This document shows positions 37,137 through 49,347 of a stretch of DNA of 64,000 bases, in pieces. This DNA comes from Phyllostachys edulis. Taxonomy: Eukaryota > Streptophyta > Magnoliopsida > Poales > Poaceae. Made by a program: the position numbers and the translations under genes. Each line of letters opens with the position of its first letter. The first letter of the stretch is position 1. The notes under the pieces are model-generated. The model did no database searches. It had not been told where the DNA came from and was given only the letters and a program-made list of their open reading frames with translations. The stretch is from the NCBI GenBank assembly GCA_036346405.1, contig CM070562.1, positions 70,761,482 to 70,825,481 on the forward strand, written 5' to 3'.

Positions 37137-39130
37137 TCACTTAGAAAAGAAAGATGGGTAGTCCGCCCGCAGACGATCTTCCCGTTCCCAAGTAGCTTCA
37201 TCCTCGAAATGATTTGACCACTGAACTTTAAGGAATTTGATAGCTCGATTCCTTGTTCTTCGTTCAGCTTCTTCAAGGATGCGAACAGGATGCTCGCAGT
37301 AGGTCAAATCTTCTTGAACATCGAGAGTTTCCAACGGAGCTTCCTCGGTTGGAACACGGAGGCACTTCTTCAACTGGGACATATGGAACACATCATGTAC
37401 TCCCTCAAGTGCAGCGGGCAATCCAATGTATAGGCAACAGCTCCTTTCTTCTTGATGATGCGGTATGTACCAACATATCGAGGGGCTAACTTGCCCTTGA
37501 CGCCAAAACGTTGATGGCCCTTCAAAGGAGAGACTTTGAGACAAACAAAGTCATTGGGCTCAATGCTCAACTCACAACTACGATGATCCGCATAACTCTT
37601 TTGCCTGGATTGAGTCGTGCGTAAACGATCACGAATAAGCTGGACTTTGACTCTCGGCCTCATTGATCGAGTTCGGACCAAAGAAGGGTCTTTTGCCAGT
37701 CTCAGACCAATTCAACGGGGTTCTGCACTTCCTCTTGTATAAGGCCTCGAAAGGTGCCATACCGAGACTGGCTTGAAAGCTGTTGTTGTACGAAAACTCG
37801 GCGAATGGCAAGCATTTCTCCCAATGCTTTCCATAGGAAAAAACACAAGCACAAAGCATGTCTTCCAAAACTTGATTGATCCTTTCGGTCTGGCCATCAG
37901 TTTGAGGATGATATGCTGAGCTGAAAGAAAGACGAGTTCCCATAGCCTCTTGCAAACTATGCTAAAACCAAGAAGTGAACAGAGAACCACGATCTGACAC
38001 AATCATCTTCGGCACACCATGCAAACTCACGATGCGGGCTATGTAGAGATCTGCCAAAAGACCTACCCGAAGGTCAGTCTTGACAGGAAGGAAATGAGCC
38101 ACCTTAGTCAAATGATCGATGACAACCCAGATGGCATCATTTTTCTTTGGAGATCGGGGTAGACTGGTGATAAAATCCATCCCGATCGAATCCCACTTCC
38201 ACTCAGGCACTGGCAAAGGCTGAAGCAGACCTGTTGGACGCTGATGCTCGGCCTTTATATGATGACACACATCGCACTCGGCAACGAACCTCGCAATCTC
38301 CCGCTTCATTCGGGTCCACCAAAATCTCTGCCGGAGATCTTGATACATCTTCGTGGCCCCGGGATGAATGGACAAAGGAGAATCGTGGGCTTCGCGGAGG
38401 ATCAAATTTTGCAATTCCATGTCCTTTGGAACCACAAGGCACTGCCCGAACCTCACAACACTAAGATCATCTCCTGAGAAGCACTTGGCTGTTCCGTTCT
38501 TGACATTCTGTCTGATTCGGTTCACTCCAACGTCCGATTGCTGAGCGGCCTTGATCCGATTCACCAAGGTTGGTTGCACAACTAAGGCAGCGAGGAATCC
38601 ATGCTCAACCACTTTCAAGTCGAGCCGCTGAAATTCCTCCAAAATGGTGGGCTGCTGCTCCTTGAGCAATAAAGCATTACAATGCACCTTTCAACTAAGT
38701 GCATCGGCAACGACACTAGCCTTGCCCGGATGATAATGAATACCCATGTCATAGTTTTTGATCAATTCCAACCACCTTCTTTGCCTAAGGTTCAGATCGG
38801 GTTGGGTGAACAAATACTTCAAGTTTTTGTGATCCGAATGCACTTCACAACGATTACCGATTAGGTAATATCGCCAAATCTTAAGTGCATGAATCCCAGC
38901 AGCTAGCTCCAAGTCATGGGTGGGATAGTTGAGTTCATGAGGTCTCAATTGCCTTGATGCATAGGCCACTACCTTGCCTTCTTGCATAAGGACACAACCG
39001 AGTTCTCGACGAGAAGCATCGCAAAAGATATCGAAGCTTCGATGGGCGTCGGGAAGAACGAGAACGGGAGCTGTGGTCAAACGCTTCTTGAGTTCTTAAA
39101 AACTTTACTCGCAATTAGCGGACCACACAA
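37137..39130 (-). pseudogene. pol remains of element B: RNase H, integrase, chromodomain
   Basis: Minus strand, 5' to 3'. First comes the RT/RNase H connection LTTAPVLVLPDAHRSFDIF (about 39083), then GKVVAYASRQLRPHE, HSDHKNLKYLF and IHYHPGKASVVADALS with a stop at about 38691. The integrase follows with an HPG..C..C zinc-binding segment (about 38390-38250), MDFITSLP, VSDRGSLFTSWF, a stop/frame change near 37960, and YHPQTDGQTERINQ (about 37905). Last is the chromodomain, ending KFLKVQWSNHFEDEATWERE (about 37240-37190) and stopping at 37137. The domain order matches element A, from which it differs clearly in sequence. It cannot give a full polyprotein. Confidence 0.88.
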
Positions 39131-40175
39131 CTTCTTGTCGCAATCGATTCGCCCCTATTGCTGGGACAACCAATCCATGCTAAGAATCACATCTAAGCTT
39201 GCAGAATAGAGGAGGATAAGATTTACCAAAAATCCTACTCCCTCAATCCCAACAGGAACATCCCGACACTCTGTTTTAGCTCTCAACTCCGAACCGGGAG
39301 AGAGAAAGGGCAACGGGACCAACAGAGGAGCAAAAAGAAGATCACCAACAGTAGCAAAAGACCGAGATACAAAAGAATGAGAAGTTCCTGAATCAAACAA
39401 AACAGTAGCTGGATGATAGTTGACAAAAAAGCGTACCCAACATGACGTCAGGCACCTCCCATGCTTCCTCAGTGGAGATGGGGTTGACTTGACCACGAGC
39501 AACCTTCTGATCTTGATGCTTCACAGGGCAATTGTTGGCGTAGTGCCCCTTCTCGCAACAATAGAAGCATGTGACCTCGGCTACATCGCGGAGGCCACCT
39601 TGCTGACTCGCAGGTGCACATGGTTGAGACACGGCCTGCGGAGGGCGAGGGGTTGCTGCAACCCTCTTAGGACAATTATTCGCATAATGGCCCTTGAGTT
39701 GGCAGAAAAAGCAAGTGATCCCGGCAGCTGGATTGCGGAGGTCACCCTGAGCCTTCTTCTGGCACTTGCGAAATTCCTTAAGCGCTCTCTCTTTGCTCCT
39801 GGCCACAATGGTATTATCGACCAAAGTCTGAAAGTTGGGGAAGCCATAGACTGCTATTTTGTCCCGCAGCTCCTCAGACAAGCCATCCAAGAACTTCTCT
39901 TGTTGGGCGGCATCGGTGGTTGCGAGGCTTACAGATGCACAAAGAATCCGCTGTTGTAGTTCTACTGACTTGGCGATTGCCTGATTCAGACCACACCCCT
40001 TGGGATAGTGATCATTCCCCTCGCAGAGGAAACAAGTGACTTTGGCAGTCGGACAGTTTCCTCACCACAGCGCTGACAAACCTTGACCCTCCCTAGCTTG
40101 CAATCTACGGCGAAGTGCCCCTCTTCACCACAGCGATAGCAGATAGGAAGTACCAACCGCTTCTTAGGATAGCGG
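39131..40175 (-). pseudogene. gag and protease remains of element B with displaced zinc knuckles
   Basis: Minus strand. A basic stretch (YPKKRLVLPI) leads into a canonical zinc knuckle CYRCGEEGHFAVDC (about 40141-40100), a damaged second one (CQRCGEE..) and a third CFLCEGNDHYPKGC (about 40040). Only then comes the capsid end QQEKFLDGLSEELRDKI (about 39910-39860), followed by two more knuckles CFFCQLKGHYANNC and CFYCCEKGHYANNC (39720-39520). The protease with VLFDSGTSHSFVSRSF (about 39411) and VILSMDWLSQQ follows, ending at a stop near 39155. Knuckles in front of capsid are abnormal for gag and suggest a chimera. Confidence 0.78.
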
Positions 40176-40860
40176 GACCAAGATTCGTAACACTTGCTAG
40201 AGCGGAGGTGTTTACGGGTCTTGCTTGTACAGTTGGGGCTAGGGATATTTTCATCCCAAATTGGCTTGTCGACCTAGCCCACACCGGGTCGTCGCACATC
40301 ACATGCTACATTTAAGAGATGGGTTAGCACGAAACCCGAAGACTAGAAGCTAAAGAAAGTAAAAGAAAAAGCCAACAACTAGGGGAATGAGCATCACCCT
40401 AACCGAAAGCCACACAAGACAGCAAAGAAAGGAACTCTAAAGGCTCACAAAAGGCTCAAGAAACAACAAGGAACCACAAGACTTAAAACCAACTTCCCGA
40501 CACGACTAACCCGTATTGAATGAACGAGCAATCGGTTGGGAAGGCAAAATTTTAGAACACTACTCTAGATCTAATACACCTAAAAAACAGGGTAAAACCA
40601 GCAAGGAGGTGTTAGATACTTAGCCAACTAGTATCACATCTTACCCCTTTTATTCCCACAAGTTTTAGTTGAATTATTCTCTCATTATCTACCTTAATTA
40701 CTAACTAAGAGCTTTCTGTCCAGAAACCGCTGCTCGCTGTCCAGATTTGAATCCAGCTTCAAGTGCCTCTATTCTTCATCACAGGGCAGCCAAAACTTTA
40801 AATTTACAACTCTCATTGGTTCCCTAAAACCAAAATTAAACGATAACAACTATCTTTTGA
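40176..40860. other. Unassigned part of element B between gag and the LTR remnant
   Basis: AT-rich, without recognisable motifs, and with no similarity by eye to the LTR stretch left of 36850. Probably leader sequence brought next to the LTR end by deletion or recombination. Confidence 0.45.
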
Positions 40861-41155
40861 AAGAAGAAGAGGAAAACAACTTTCTAAAAATTTCTAAAAA
40901 TCATAAAAATTTTCAGAGGAGTCACACATCATCCCTAGAACCAAGGAAAATATTTCCAAGGGTTGCACACAAGATTCTCAACAAGGAGGTCATGACTTTA
41001 GTCAATTGGAGATTTTGGTTTTTGATTTCCATGATTCCTTTACAAGAATTACAGAAAAGTTCAAAAACTACAAGATGCAAGAAAAGATTTAATTTCTTCT
41101 CATTTTCTTACATTTGAAACACACACCCAGATTTGGGATGTTACAGCTGGCGGCT

Positions 41156-42480
41156 TGGCTTGGAGCTTGGAGAGGAGCTTGCTTCCGCTGGTGACGTTGA
41201 GGGCAATGCTTGGCAAAATGTCCCCACTGCTGGTAGTTGAAACACTGAAAATCCTTGGCAAACTTAACATTTTTGGGCTCCTGGCTACTGTTGTCCAAGG
41301 TACGAACGTCTTGAGATGCAGCTGGATGAGGTGCTGCCACAGAGGTTCCGAGGGGGACAGGAGGTCCCGGGTGTTGACATTGCACAGATGTCCTGGCTTG
41401 CTGAGGAGGTCCTTGGTGAGCACCGGGCTGTGGCACACTTGCCCCGAAGGTCTGCGGAGGTTCTGTTAATGAGGCTTCCTTTAGTGGGCATCGGTGGCGG
41501 CGTCCTTTTTCCGGCAAAAAAACAGTGACACTTGAGGCTTGAGAGGACTTCTTTTGCGACGGGCTTCTCGAGGATGATCTGGGGTGCAACAAACTGACAG
41601 GTTGGTCCAAGGCTGCTTCTGGAGGTACTAGCAACCTCATACTTCTGCGCGCACACAACTGTAATAAGATCCTTCTGTTGTTCTTGCCACCTGCGGTTGG
41701 TGTTATGGTTGCGATCAAAGTGGCTTCTGGAAGTCTATCCGGGGTGATTTCTTGGTGCTTCTGCGAGCAGTCCTTGATAAAATGGTCCATCTCCCGGCAC
41801 TCGAAACACTGAGTTTCTGCTCGTGACTCCTTGTCTTGCTGAGTTTGGCCACCAAAATTGTCACAGGATGCCTGCATTGGAGGACAAGGTGCTGATCTTG
41901 GGGCCTTTGGCACGACAATTGCTGGAGCTTTGTTGGCCTGAGGCTGAAACACACAGACCTTGGAGCTTGTTGCTGCTTCTTGTTCTTGATTCAACACCTT
42001 CCTCTTATGCCTAATGTCCTATTGTCGGCAAGGAGCTTCTTGGTCGAGTGCCTCAGGGTGGATTTCTTTGGGACTTGGTTCCTCTGATCGGACTTTCAAT
42101 GCTGAAATTGCTAGAGGTGGCGGTGGCAGAGCAGCAAATTGAGGGTTTTGGTTCACCATTGCTATAAGAGCAGCAATGGACTGGTTCTGTTGGTTCACCA
42201 AGTTGACCAGGGCTGCCGCGGCTTGATTCTGTTGAGCCATCATTTGGTTCATGCTCTGCATCACTATGCTTATTAACTGGGCCTGAGCAGCCAAAAACTG
42301 ACTCAAGCCTTGATCAACTACTGATGCCAGTGGAGGTGGGGCAGGGAGGCTGACACTGGCATTGGGGTCCTCTGATCCACTAAGACTTGCGGAGGTGCTG
42401 ATCTGGTCCATCTTGAAACAAACCTGCCCAGGTTTACTAGATAAGGGGAAGAAAGCATAGTAGATGAGAGGGAAAAGCAC
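41156..42480 (-). pseudogene. gag-like remains of element C, capsid missing, cut by element B
   Basis: Two successive minus-strand frames. The frame 42480-42019 has a Gln/Ala/Asn-rich N-terminus (MAQQNQAAAALVNLVNQQNQ) like the front of Tekay gag, then a stop. The frame 41997-41156 has a basic start (RKVLNQEQEAATSSK), one intact CCHC zinc knuckle CFECREMDHFIKDC (about 41802-41761), a long Pro/Ser/Gln-rich linker and a second knuckle with its second Cys changed to Tyr (CFNYQQWGHFAKHC, about 41249-41208). The capsid motifs expected between these parts are absent. The frame is interrupted at 41155/41156 by the LTR of B. Non-functional here. Confidence 0.75.
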
Positions 42481-44054
42481 TTAGACAAGAAGGAACAGGG
42501 GATAAAGATGTAGCAACCTAGTCGGGGAAAAGTAGGTTAAACCCAAAAGAGCAAGGGGCCGATAGGCCAAAAGAGGCAAAAAGGTGCAATAGGACCTTTC
42601 ATAGGAGTCCTATTGCGCCAACTAACGATGCAAAACTGAAGGGGGGACACTACACAGAAAGAGTCTAGCAACTAAAGCTATAGGGTTGGGCTGACGAAAC
42701 GATCATCGGTCTTCAAGAAGTCCGGAAAGATTTCCTTGGAGAGCAAAGACAACGTTGCCTCTTTTCTTCCATCTAGCTCTTTCCTCAAAAGCCACTTGCC
42801 ACAACCAAGGGTTGGTTGCCAGCCAAGAGCCAGGAATCAGCCTTCCTATTTTCGCTGGGTCCAAAACCTATGATTAAAGAGGTCCACCAGATCACTTATC
42901 TTAAAGTCATCCAATTAGAAAGCCAATCAATCAAACAATCTCCCAAAACATTGGTAAGTCGCATGATTCTCAATTCTTTCTTGGGCATAAGCTTAAGTAA
43001 TTCCACAAATTGTTCACTTGAATTGCATGCTCCTTCTCTGCCCACATCAATTGGATTCTCAAACCAATCATCACTTTTTAATCCAATAATCCTAAAATCA
43101 TTTCCAAGATCACTTAAATCCAATTTTTGAAAAGAAGGTTCTCCCGAAAGTCTTCCTCCAAACCACAATCTTCAACTTGATCCACCACATCATTTGTCAC
43201 CGACTATCCAGCAGTTGTTTTAATTGGTTCTACCATCAAAGGTAAACCTCAAACATTTAATCCATATTCTGATCAAGATATATATATAAACCGGCTAAGA
43301 TTCTTTCCAAATTATGATTCTTGATTCACTCATATCCAGCTAAGTCTAGTAAGCCCACATACTCAGATCCAAGCTCTCAACCAAACTTTGCAATTTACTC
43401 CGGATTCAAGGGTAGTCCAATACCTTTCAATAATCAAAGCAAGATTTCACAATCCTATATCCTCCATGATCCATTAGAACTTTTGCTCTAAGATCACATT
43501 CTAGTGCATAATCTGCTTAGCCCACCAATTTGCTCTTGGATAAATCATTCACAAACAGAGCATAACCACCAGGATACCCCAGAATCCACTAGAGTTTTTC
43601 ATAGCAACGAATCCCAAAATCTTTAATCCTCAAAATCAGATTCAAAAAGGCTTCTTTCAAGCTACCTAGCTTGGTATCTATCGCACAGGTTATTCTTGCA
43701 AGCATAGCTCTTGAGAACTCCGTGTATCGCAGTTGCACCAATCGCACTAACTTCTCGGGCTTCCAAAGACACGAATACAAGGGCTCGATCCTATAGAAAT
43801 TGTTGAGATAAGGAGGTCAAATTGAGTTCAAAAATAGAGTTCCAGAAGGGGTAAGATTCAAGAATCTGAGAAGGAGATAAGAGAGAAATAGATTAAGAGG
43901 AGAAAAGAATGAGTCAAGATGAGGTTAGAGCAGAACAAGACAAGAGAAGAACCACTAATCAAGTTTTCAAGTTGGTTTGATTTAGAAGATAATTTTTTTG
44001 AAACTGACTAAAATGACCATGCTAACTAAGGTTACGTCCTGCAGTCGATATGGA
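42481..44054 (-). other. Untranslated leader of element C
   Basis: Between the primer site and the gag start. AT-rich with short frames only and no recognised domain. Direction follows from the primer site. Confidence 0.6.
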
Positions 44055-44066
44055 GCTCTGATACCA
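44055..44066 (-). other. Primer-binding site of element C
   Basis: The minus strand reads TGGTATCAGAGC, a perfect Met-tRNA-type primer site, separated from the 5' LTR end by AGG. This fixes the direction of the element as minus. Confidence 0.9.
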
Positions 44067-44069
44067 CCT

Positions 44070-47000
44070 TGTAACGACCTCCTCGGATTAAGCATGGAAC
44101 TGACTGATTTTTTTTTGAGCTGAGGTACTACTACACGGAGGGGCGGTAGTACCGCTCAGTTCATCCCGAGGGGAGATCCGCCAGGACCTCCTAGGAGATC
44201 ATCAAGACCTCCTGGTCGTCGAGGTCTGCCAGGACCTCCTAGGAGATCTTCAAGACCTCCTGGAGGTCTTGGCCTCTGTGCACTGAGCCAGTCCCAGGAA
44301 TCCAAGCTAGCTAGCATAGACAAACAATGGTGTGATCAAATCCATACCACAAGCTACAAGAAACAAATAGATAAAAAGCATATATTATTAAAGGCCAATC
44401 GGCCAAGCTTCTTACAAGAGTTTTGCCACTAGGGCTTACAAAAAGAGCACTTTGTAGCAGACACAAGAATCAAACGAGGAGATCCAACCGATCAGCCCAC
44501 AGGCTATCGAGTGGAGGACGTCCCCTAGCACGCATAGTCCCCAAAGACTTCTTCTTCTTGGAGCTTTGAGCTCCCTGGAACTCCCTGATTTGCTGATTAA
44601 AATAGAGGGCACAAGCCATGAGTACTTTTGAATGTACTTAGCAAGCCGTGGGGAAATGAATGCAATAAATATTCATGAATGGCTTGCCAAAAGAGAGTCA
44701 GATGGTTAGTCAGAGAAAGCAATTTTTGACAGTAAATAACATGTATAGATTGCAAAGCTCAAGTTGAAAACAATAATACATAAATACATTTGTTTGAAAG
44801 GAGGGAGTGAGCACCAGCTCACCTCCAAAGCCACTTGGGGGAGGTCTGGTCAACCCACGTCCAGGACCTCTCCCAAGACCTCTCTGGAGCACTCACTCCA
44901 GAGCTCCACGCCCAGCCCCTGGACCTCATCTCGAGCCAACCATGACCTCTCTAAAGCCGGCCAACGTCTCTTCGAGGCAAAGCCACGGCCTCTCGTAGAG
45001 GCGCCCAGGGACACATTTATAAAAGTCTACCCTTTTGCTCCACTTCTCCGGGAGATGTCCATAACCAAGGACTTGGCTATTCAAATAGATTTTACGCTCT
45101 GTAGAGGTGTACAACTTTACCCACAATCCACGATCTCTTAAGCGGGACGGGTTCCGGAAAGACCCTTGCTCACTTCCGAAGGTTCGCAGTCTAGAGAGCG
45201 CGGCAAGGCCTTTACAAAGCTTTGATCTGGCTTGGGGCTGCCCGCTAAGGTTTTGCTTCCAGTTGGGTTACAAATGCTACCGGATTCGTGCCCCCTCTTA
45301 CGCCGTGTGATACAGCTCGCTCAACCAAACAGCTCCCAGCCATCTCATTGCTAATTATTCGGCCCAAGCCATCCCCATAAAATGACCTTATGGTTGCAGG
45401 GATTATCCGGATCCACACACACAAAGTTAAGTCCTTAATCCACTCAGACAAGGCAACCTCATCCCATTGTGCATATGGCACCCCCTTTACTGCACGATCA
45501 CTTGCCCAAGTGTGAAAACATCTTGGGTTCAACCTGGCCACTGGACCACCCAATCCTGGCACTACAAATTTTAACAAGGTGGCCTCGCACCACTAAAGTA
45601 ACAACGGGGCATTACGCCACCGTTGCACAGTGGTGGCACCAACCACGGTTCCATAGTTCGATTAGTCAAGATTATTAATTGATGAGGCATGATTCAACAG
45701 ACCCACGGTTCTACAGCAAGGCTAAGTATAATCTTACGGTCCCATGTTGCAATACCAACTAAAATACCCAATCTAAGGTGTCCAAGGGAGATCATGTCAA
45801 CATGTCAAGTTCAAGTGTCCAAGGAGGCATAGTGTCAAGTAGGAGAATAGCTACTGCCCAAACCAGTTCTATAAAAATAGCCATGCAAGTTTAACAAATC
45901 AAAATACTTTTGTAAAATGGGATCAAGATGATCAAGGGGTTCCACGACTTGCCTCTGTTGATGAGCAGAGCTTTGGTTGAGGTGGCTTGACCCACGAGCT
46001 CTTCAGCAAAAACCGAGATCTACACGTTCGCAAAAGAAACCAAATAAGCAAAGAAACTCCAAGAAACCAAAAGAACTTACTTAAAGCAAAGAGAGAGGAG
46101 GTCCACTGAGAGGAGGAGGTCTGGGAGGGAGGTCCAACGAATGGGAGGTCCGAACCAAAGGAGCTTGGAGAGCTCAACAGAACTGAAAGAGTTAGGAGTA
46201 GAGGTTGAAATGAAGAACAAGGAGGAAATGGTCGCCCTGGGTGCTCTATTTGAAGGAGAAGGAGAATAAGAGCACTACAAAAAGGAGGTGACCAGGTTCA
46301 AGGTGTTGGTACAAAATGTACACTGCTAGCAAGTACAACAAAGGACTAAAATAGTCCAAGGAGGTGACAAAAAGTAGAACAGAGTACAAAGGAAAGGACA
46401 TCATTTTAATGTAACTTCAACCCATATCAAATGCACTTAAGAACCTGAGGCAAGGGGTCCTGAAGAGGTCAGGACCCAGGAGGAGGTCGAAGGGGAGGAC
46501 ACGACCCACGGGGGAGGTCATGGCCAACTAGGGTGGTCTTTACAAAAAGGCCACGGGGAGGTCTGAGAGGATAAGGAGGCCCAAAGGATAGGGAGGTCCC
46601 GCGGGGAGGAGGTCCTGAAGGGAAGGTCCTGAGGATAAGGAAAAACGTCTTGAGGAGATCCTGAAGACAAGGAAGTCTAGAGGAGGTCCTGAAGACAAAC
46701 AGGGAGGTCTGAGGACAGGAGGTCCTAAGACAGCAAGGAGGTCTGCATAAAGAGGAAGTCTAGACCATAAAGGTCCAACACACAGAGGAGGTCTAGACCG
46801 CAAAGGTCTAAACACAAAGGGGAGTTCTTTGCAAAAGGTTTAACAAAGGAGGTCGCGGCCTAAAAAGGGGGGGAGATCCTGACCACAAGAGATGATCTGG
46901 ACCAGGAGGGTGGTCTTAGCAAAAAGGCCAGCAAGGATCAAGGAGGTGGTCCTTGCAAACAACCTGGAGGAGGTCCCGGGAACAAAGGAAAGATGCGCAG

Positions 47001-49347
47001 CAAAGCAGGGCCGTCCGATCAAGATCGGCCGTCTCGGACAGTGCGCGCCTACGCGAAGAGAGAGAAGGGAGTTGACGGGAGGTGCGGTTCAAAGGAGGAC
47101 GAGGAGATCAGGACCAAGGCTAGGTTCTGACCGCGAGATCTGCAAGGGGAGGCTCTGGACAGCCAAGATCTACAAAGGGCAGGTCCTGGACGGTCAAGGG
47201 CTACCAAGGGGAGATCCTAGACGGTTAAGATCTCACGAGGTGAGGTCCTAACGGTCAAGATCTAAACAAGGGGATGTCTGAACGGTTAAGATCTCCAAAG
47301 GAGGAGGTCCTATCGGTCAGATCTAAACAAGGGGAGGTCTAAACAGTTAAGGTCTCCAAAGGAGGAGGTCCTATCGGTTAGATCTAAACAAGGAGAGGTC
47401 GAAACGGTTAAGATCTCCAAAGGGGAGGTCCTAACGGTCAGATCTAAACAAGGGGAGGTCTAAACGGTTAAGATCTCCAAAGGGGAGGTCCTAACGGTGA
47501 GATCTAAGCAAGGGGAGGTCTGAATGGTTAAGATCTCCAAAGGGGAGGTCCTAACGGTGAGATCTAAATAAGGGGGAGGTTTGAACGGTTAAGATCTCCA
47601 AAGGGGAGGTCCTAACGGTCAGATCTAAACAAGGGGAGGTCTGAACGGTTAAGATCTCCAAAGGGGAGGTCCTAACGGTCAGATCTAAGCAAGCAGAGGT
47701 CTGAACGGTTAAGATCTCCAAAGGGGAGGTCCTAACGGTCAGATCTAAACAAGGGGAGGTCTGAACGGTTAAGATCTCCAAAGAGGAGGTCCTAACGGTT
47801 AGATCTAACAGAGGGGGAGGTCTGAACGGTTAAGATCTCCAAAGGGGAGGTCTTGCGCGAGGGGAGGTCCTACGCGACCATGAGATAAGGCGCGGTGGAG
47901 CAGGACCGTTAGGTTTCAATCGGACGGGGCAAGGCAATTGGGCCATTCGGACCGAGCGAACGCTTCAACAGATTGGGGCCGTCCAATATGGATCGGTTGG
48001 CTCTAAAGGAGTGGGACGTTCGGACCATCCGAACATCTCAACAAGATCAAACTGTCCAACGCAAATCGAACGGTACACAAGGGATAGAGCTCAGGATCAA
48101 GCGGAAGGCTCAAACGGACGCGAGGAAGGTCTAAGTAAGCGAGGGGAAGGTCCTAAAGGACATAGGGAGGTCCTGAAGGACACGGGGATCACCCGAATTT
48201 GAGTTTCAACATTCAAGGATATTTGAAACACAAACCCGAGCTGGTATAAGATCCAAGAGAGGAGGTCCTAGACCCACAAAGGAGGTCTGGGAATAAGGAG
48301 GTCCAAGAGGAGAAGACACCAAGGGTGACCCAAAGAGAACGGGGAGGTCCAGAGAAGGACAAACTGAGCTAAAACTTGACTTCTCTGAACTCAAAGAGAT
48401 TTGAACACAAACCCAAGCAGAGAACCACTCGGGGTGGTTGTGACCCAAAGAGGGAGGTCAGAACCAAAGGTAGATTCAAGCAAAGAGGGAGGTCCAAGAA
48501 CTCTAAGGTGGTCCTATGAACACAGAGGAGGTCCAAAGGACACAAAGGCAGACCAAATAAACAAAGGGGAAGGTCCAAGGGACATAGGAAGGTCCGATTC
48601 AACGCGGGGAGATCAAAGGGAGCTCGATAAGAGCACAGGGAGGTCCATATGGGCACGGGGAGGTCCAAAAGGACTCAGGGACGCCCAAATGAACTCAGGG
48701 AGTTCGAGTAAATGTTGAGAGGTCCACGGGGAGGTCCAAACAGAGGAAGAGGTCTAGGTCAAGGAAATCTAGACAGAGATAAAGGTTTAGACCGAAGGGG
48801 AGGTCTAAACACGAAGAGATTCAAACCAACAAAGGGGAGGTCTGGACTAAAGGAAGTCAAAACAAAAGATTACAAGGAGAGGTCCGGATGAAAGGGAAAA
48901 CCCAAGGAAGGGTATCTCCAAAAGGGGGAGATTCGAGGTAAGAGATCCAAAGAGAGGAACTCAAGGGAGGTCCTAAGAGAAGAAGAAAAAGAAGAAGAGG
49001 AGGTCAGAAAGATAAGAGGGATCTGGACATCAGGAGATGTCCAACAAAAGGAGGATCTGGACATAGGGGAATGTCCAGCAAGAAGAAAGTCTAGGGATGG
49101 GGAGAGAGGTTTAGAGGAGGAGAAACTAGCCTGGAGGACAAATAAGGCAAACAGAGAAAGGAGGCTAAAAACCAAGGAACAGCAATAACTCCAAAGCAAC
49201 CAAAAGGGATGAATTCAAGTTTGATTAGTTCAGGTTAAATCTCCAAATTTCAGAAATCTTCAAGTTAAGCTTTGAACTCTCGACAAAACCAAATGGTTAT
49301 TTTTATTTTGAAAGCTTTTCAAAACTCTGGACAAACGGGACGTTACA
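44070..49347 (-). repeat. 5' LTR of element C (right copy)
   Basis: 5278 bp, closely similar to the left copy, with one fewer 60-bp unit and an extra segment of about 65 bp near 48182-48250 that the left copy lacks. Ends next to the ATAGA TSD. Confidence 0.92.
47131..47857. repeat. 60-bp tandem array, right LTR of C (about 12 units)
   Basis: Same unit and half-unit structure as the left array, with about one unit fewer. This shows expansion or contraction since insertion. Confidence 0.95.

Larger units (their letters stand above)
37091..41155 (-). mobile_element. Element B: Tekay-like chromovirus lacking RT, inserted in C
   Basis: Internal region plus a truncated right LTR. The left LTR ends GGGATGTTACA at 37090 and is followed by the polypurine tract (minus strand, 37091-37109). 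The right end 41155 has the same LTR end and abuts the gag of C. The last 290 bp on the right (about 40866-41155) match the LTR end at 36850-37090, but inside that point the two LTRs do not match, so the 5' LTR is truncated and no primer site is seen. Pol domains present are chromodomain, integrase, RNase H and protease; RT is missing. The left LTR reaches through solo LTR F to somewhere in 30320-30600. Confidence 0.8.
25026..49347 (-). mobile_element. Element C: large, probably non-autonomous gypsy-type retrotransposon
   Basis: Terminal repeats 25026-30319 (3' LTR) and 44070-49347 (5' LTR) begin TGTAACGTCCC and end in GTTACA on the minus strand. Perfect TSDs, ATAGA, lie at 25021-25025 and 49348-49352. 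The canonical primer site TGGTATCAGAGC (44066-44055) lies three bases inside the 5' LTR, and a pyrimidine tract next to 30320 on the plus strand is the polypurine tract of the minus strand. The internal region was about 2.9 kb or more, carrying gag remains at 41156-42480. It is now filled by the younger insertions B and F. No protease, RT or integrase attributable to C was found, so it probably depended on relatives for mobility. Confidence 0.9.
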
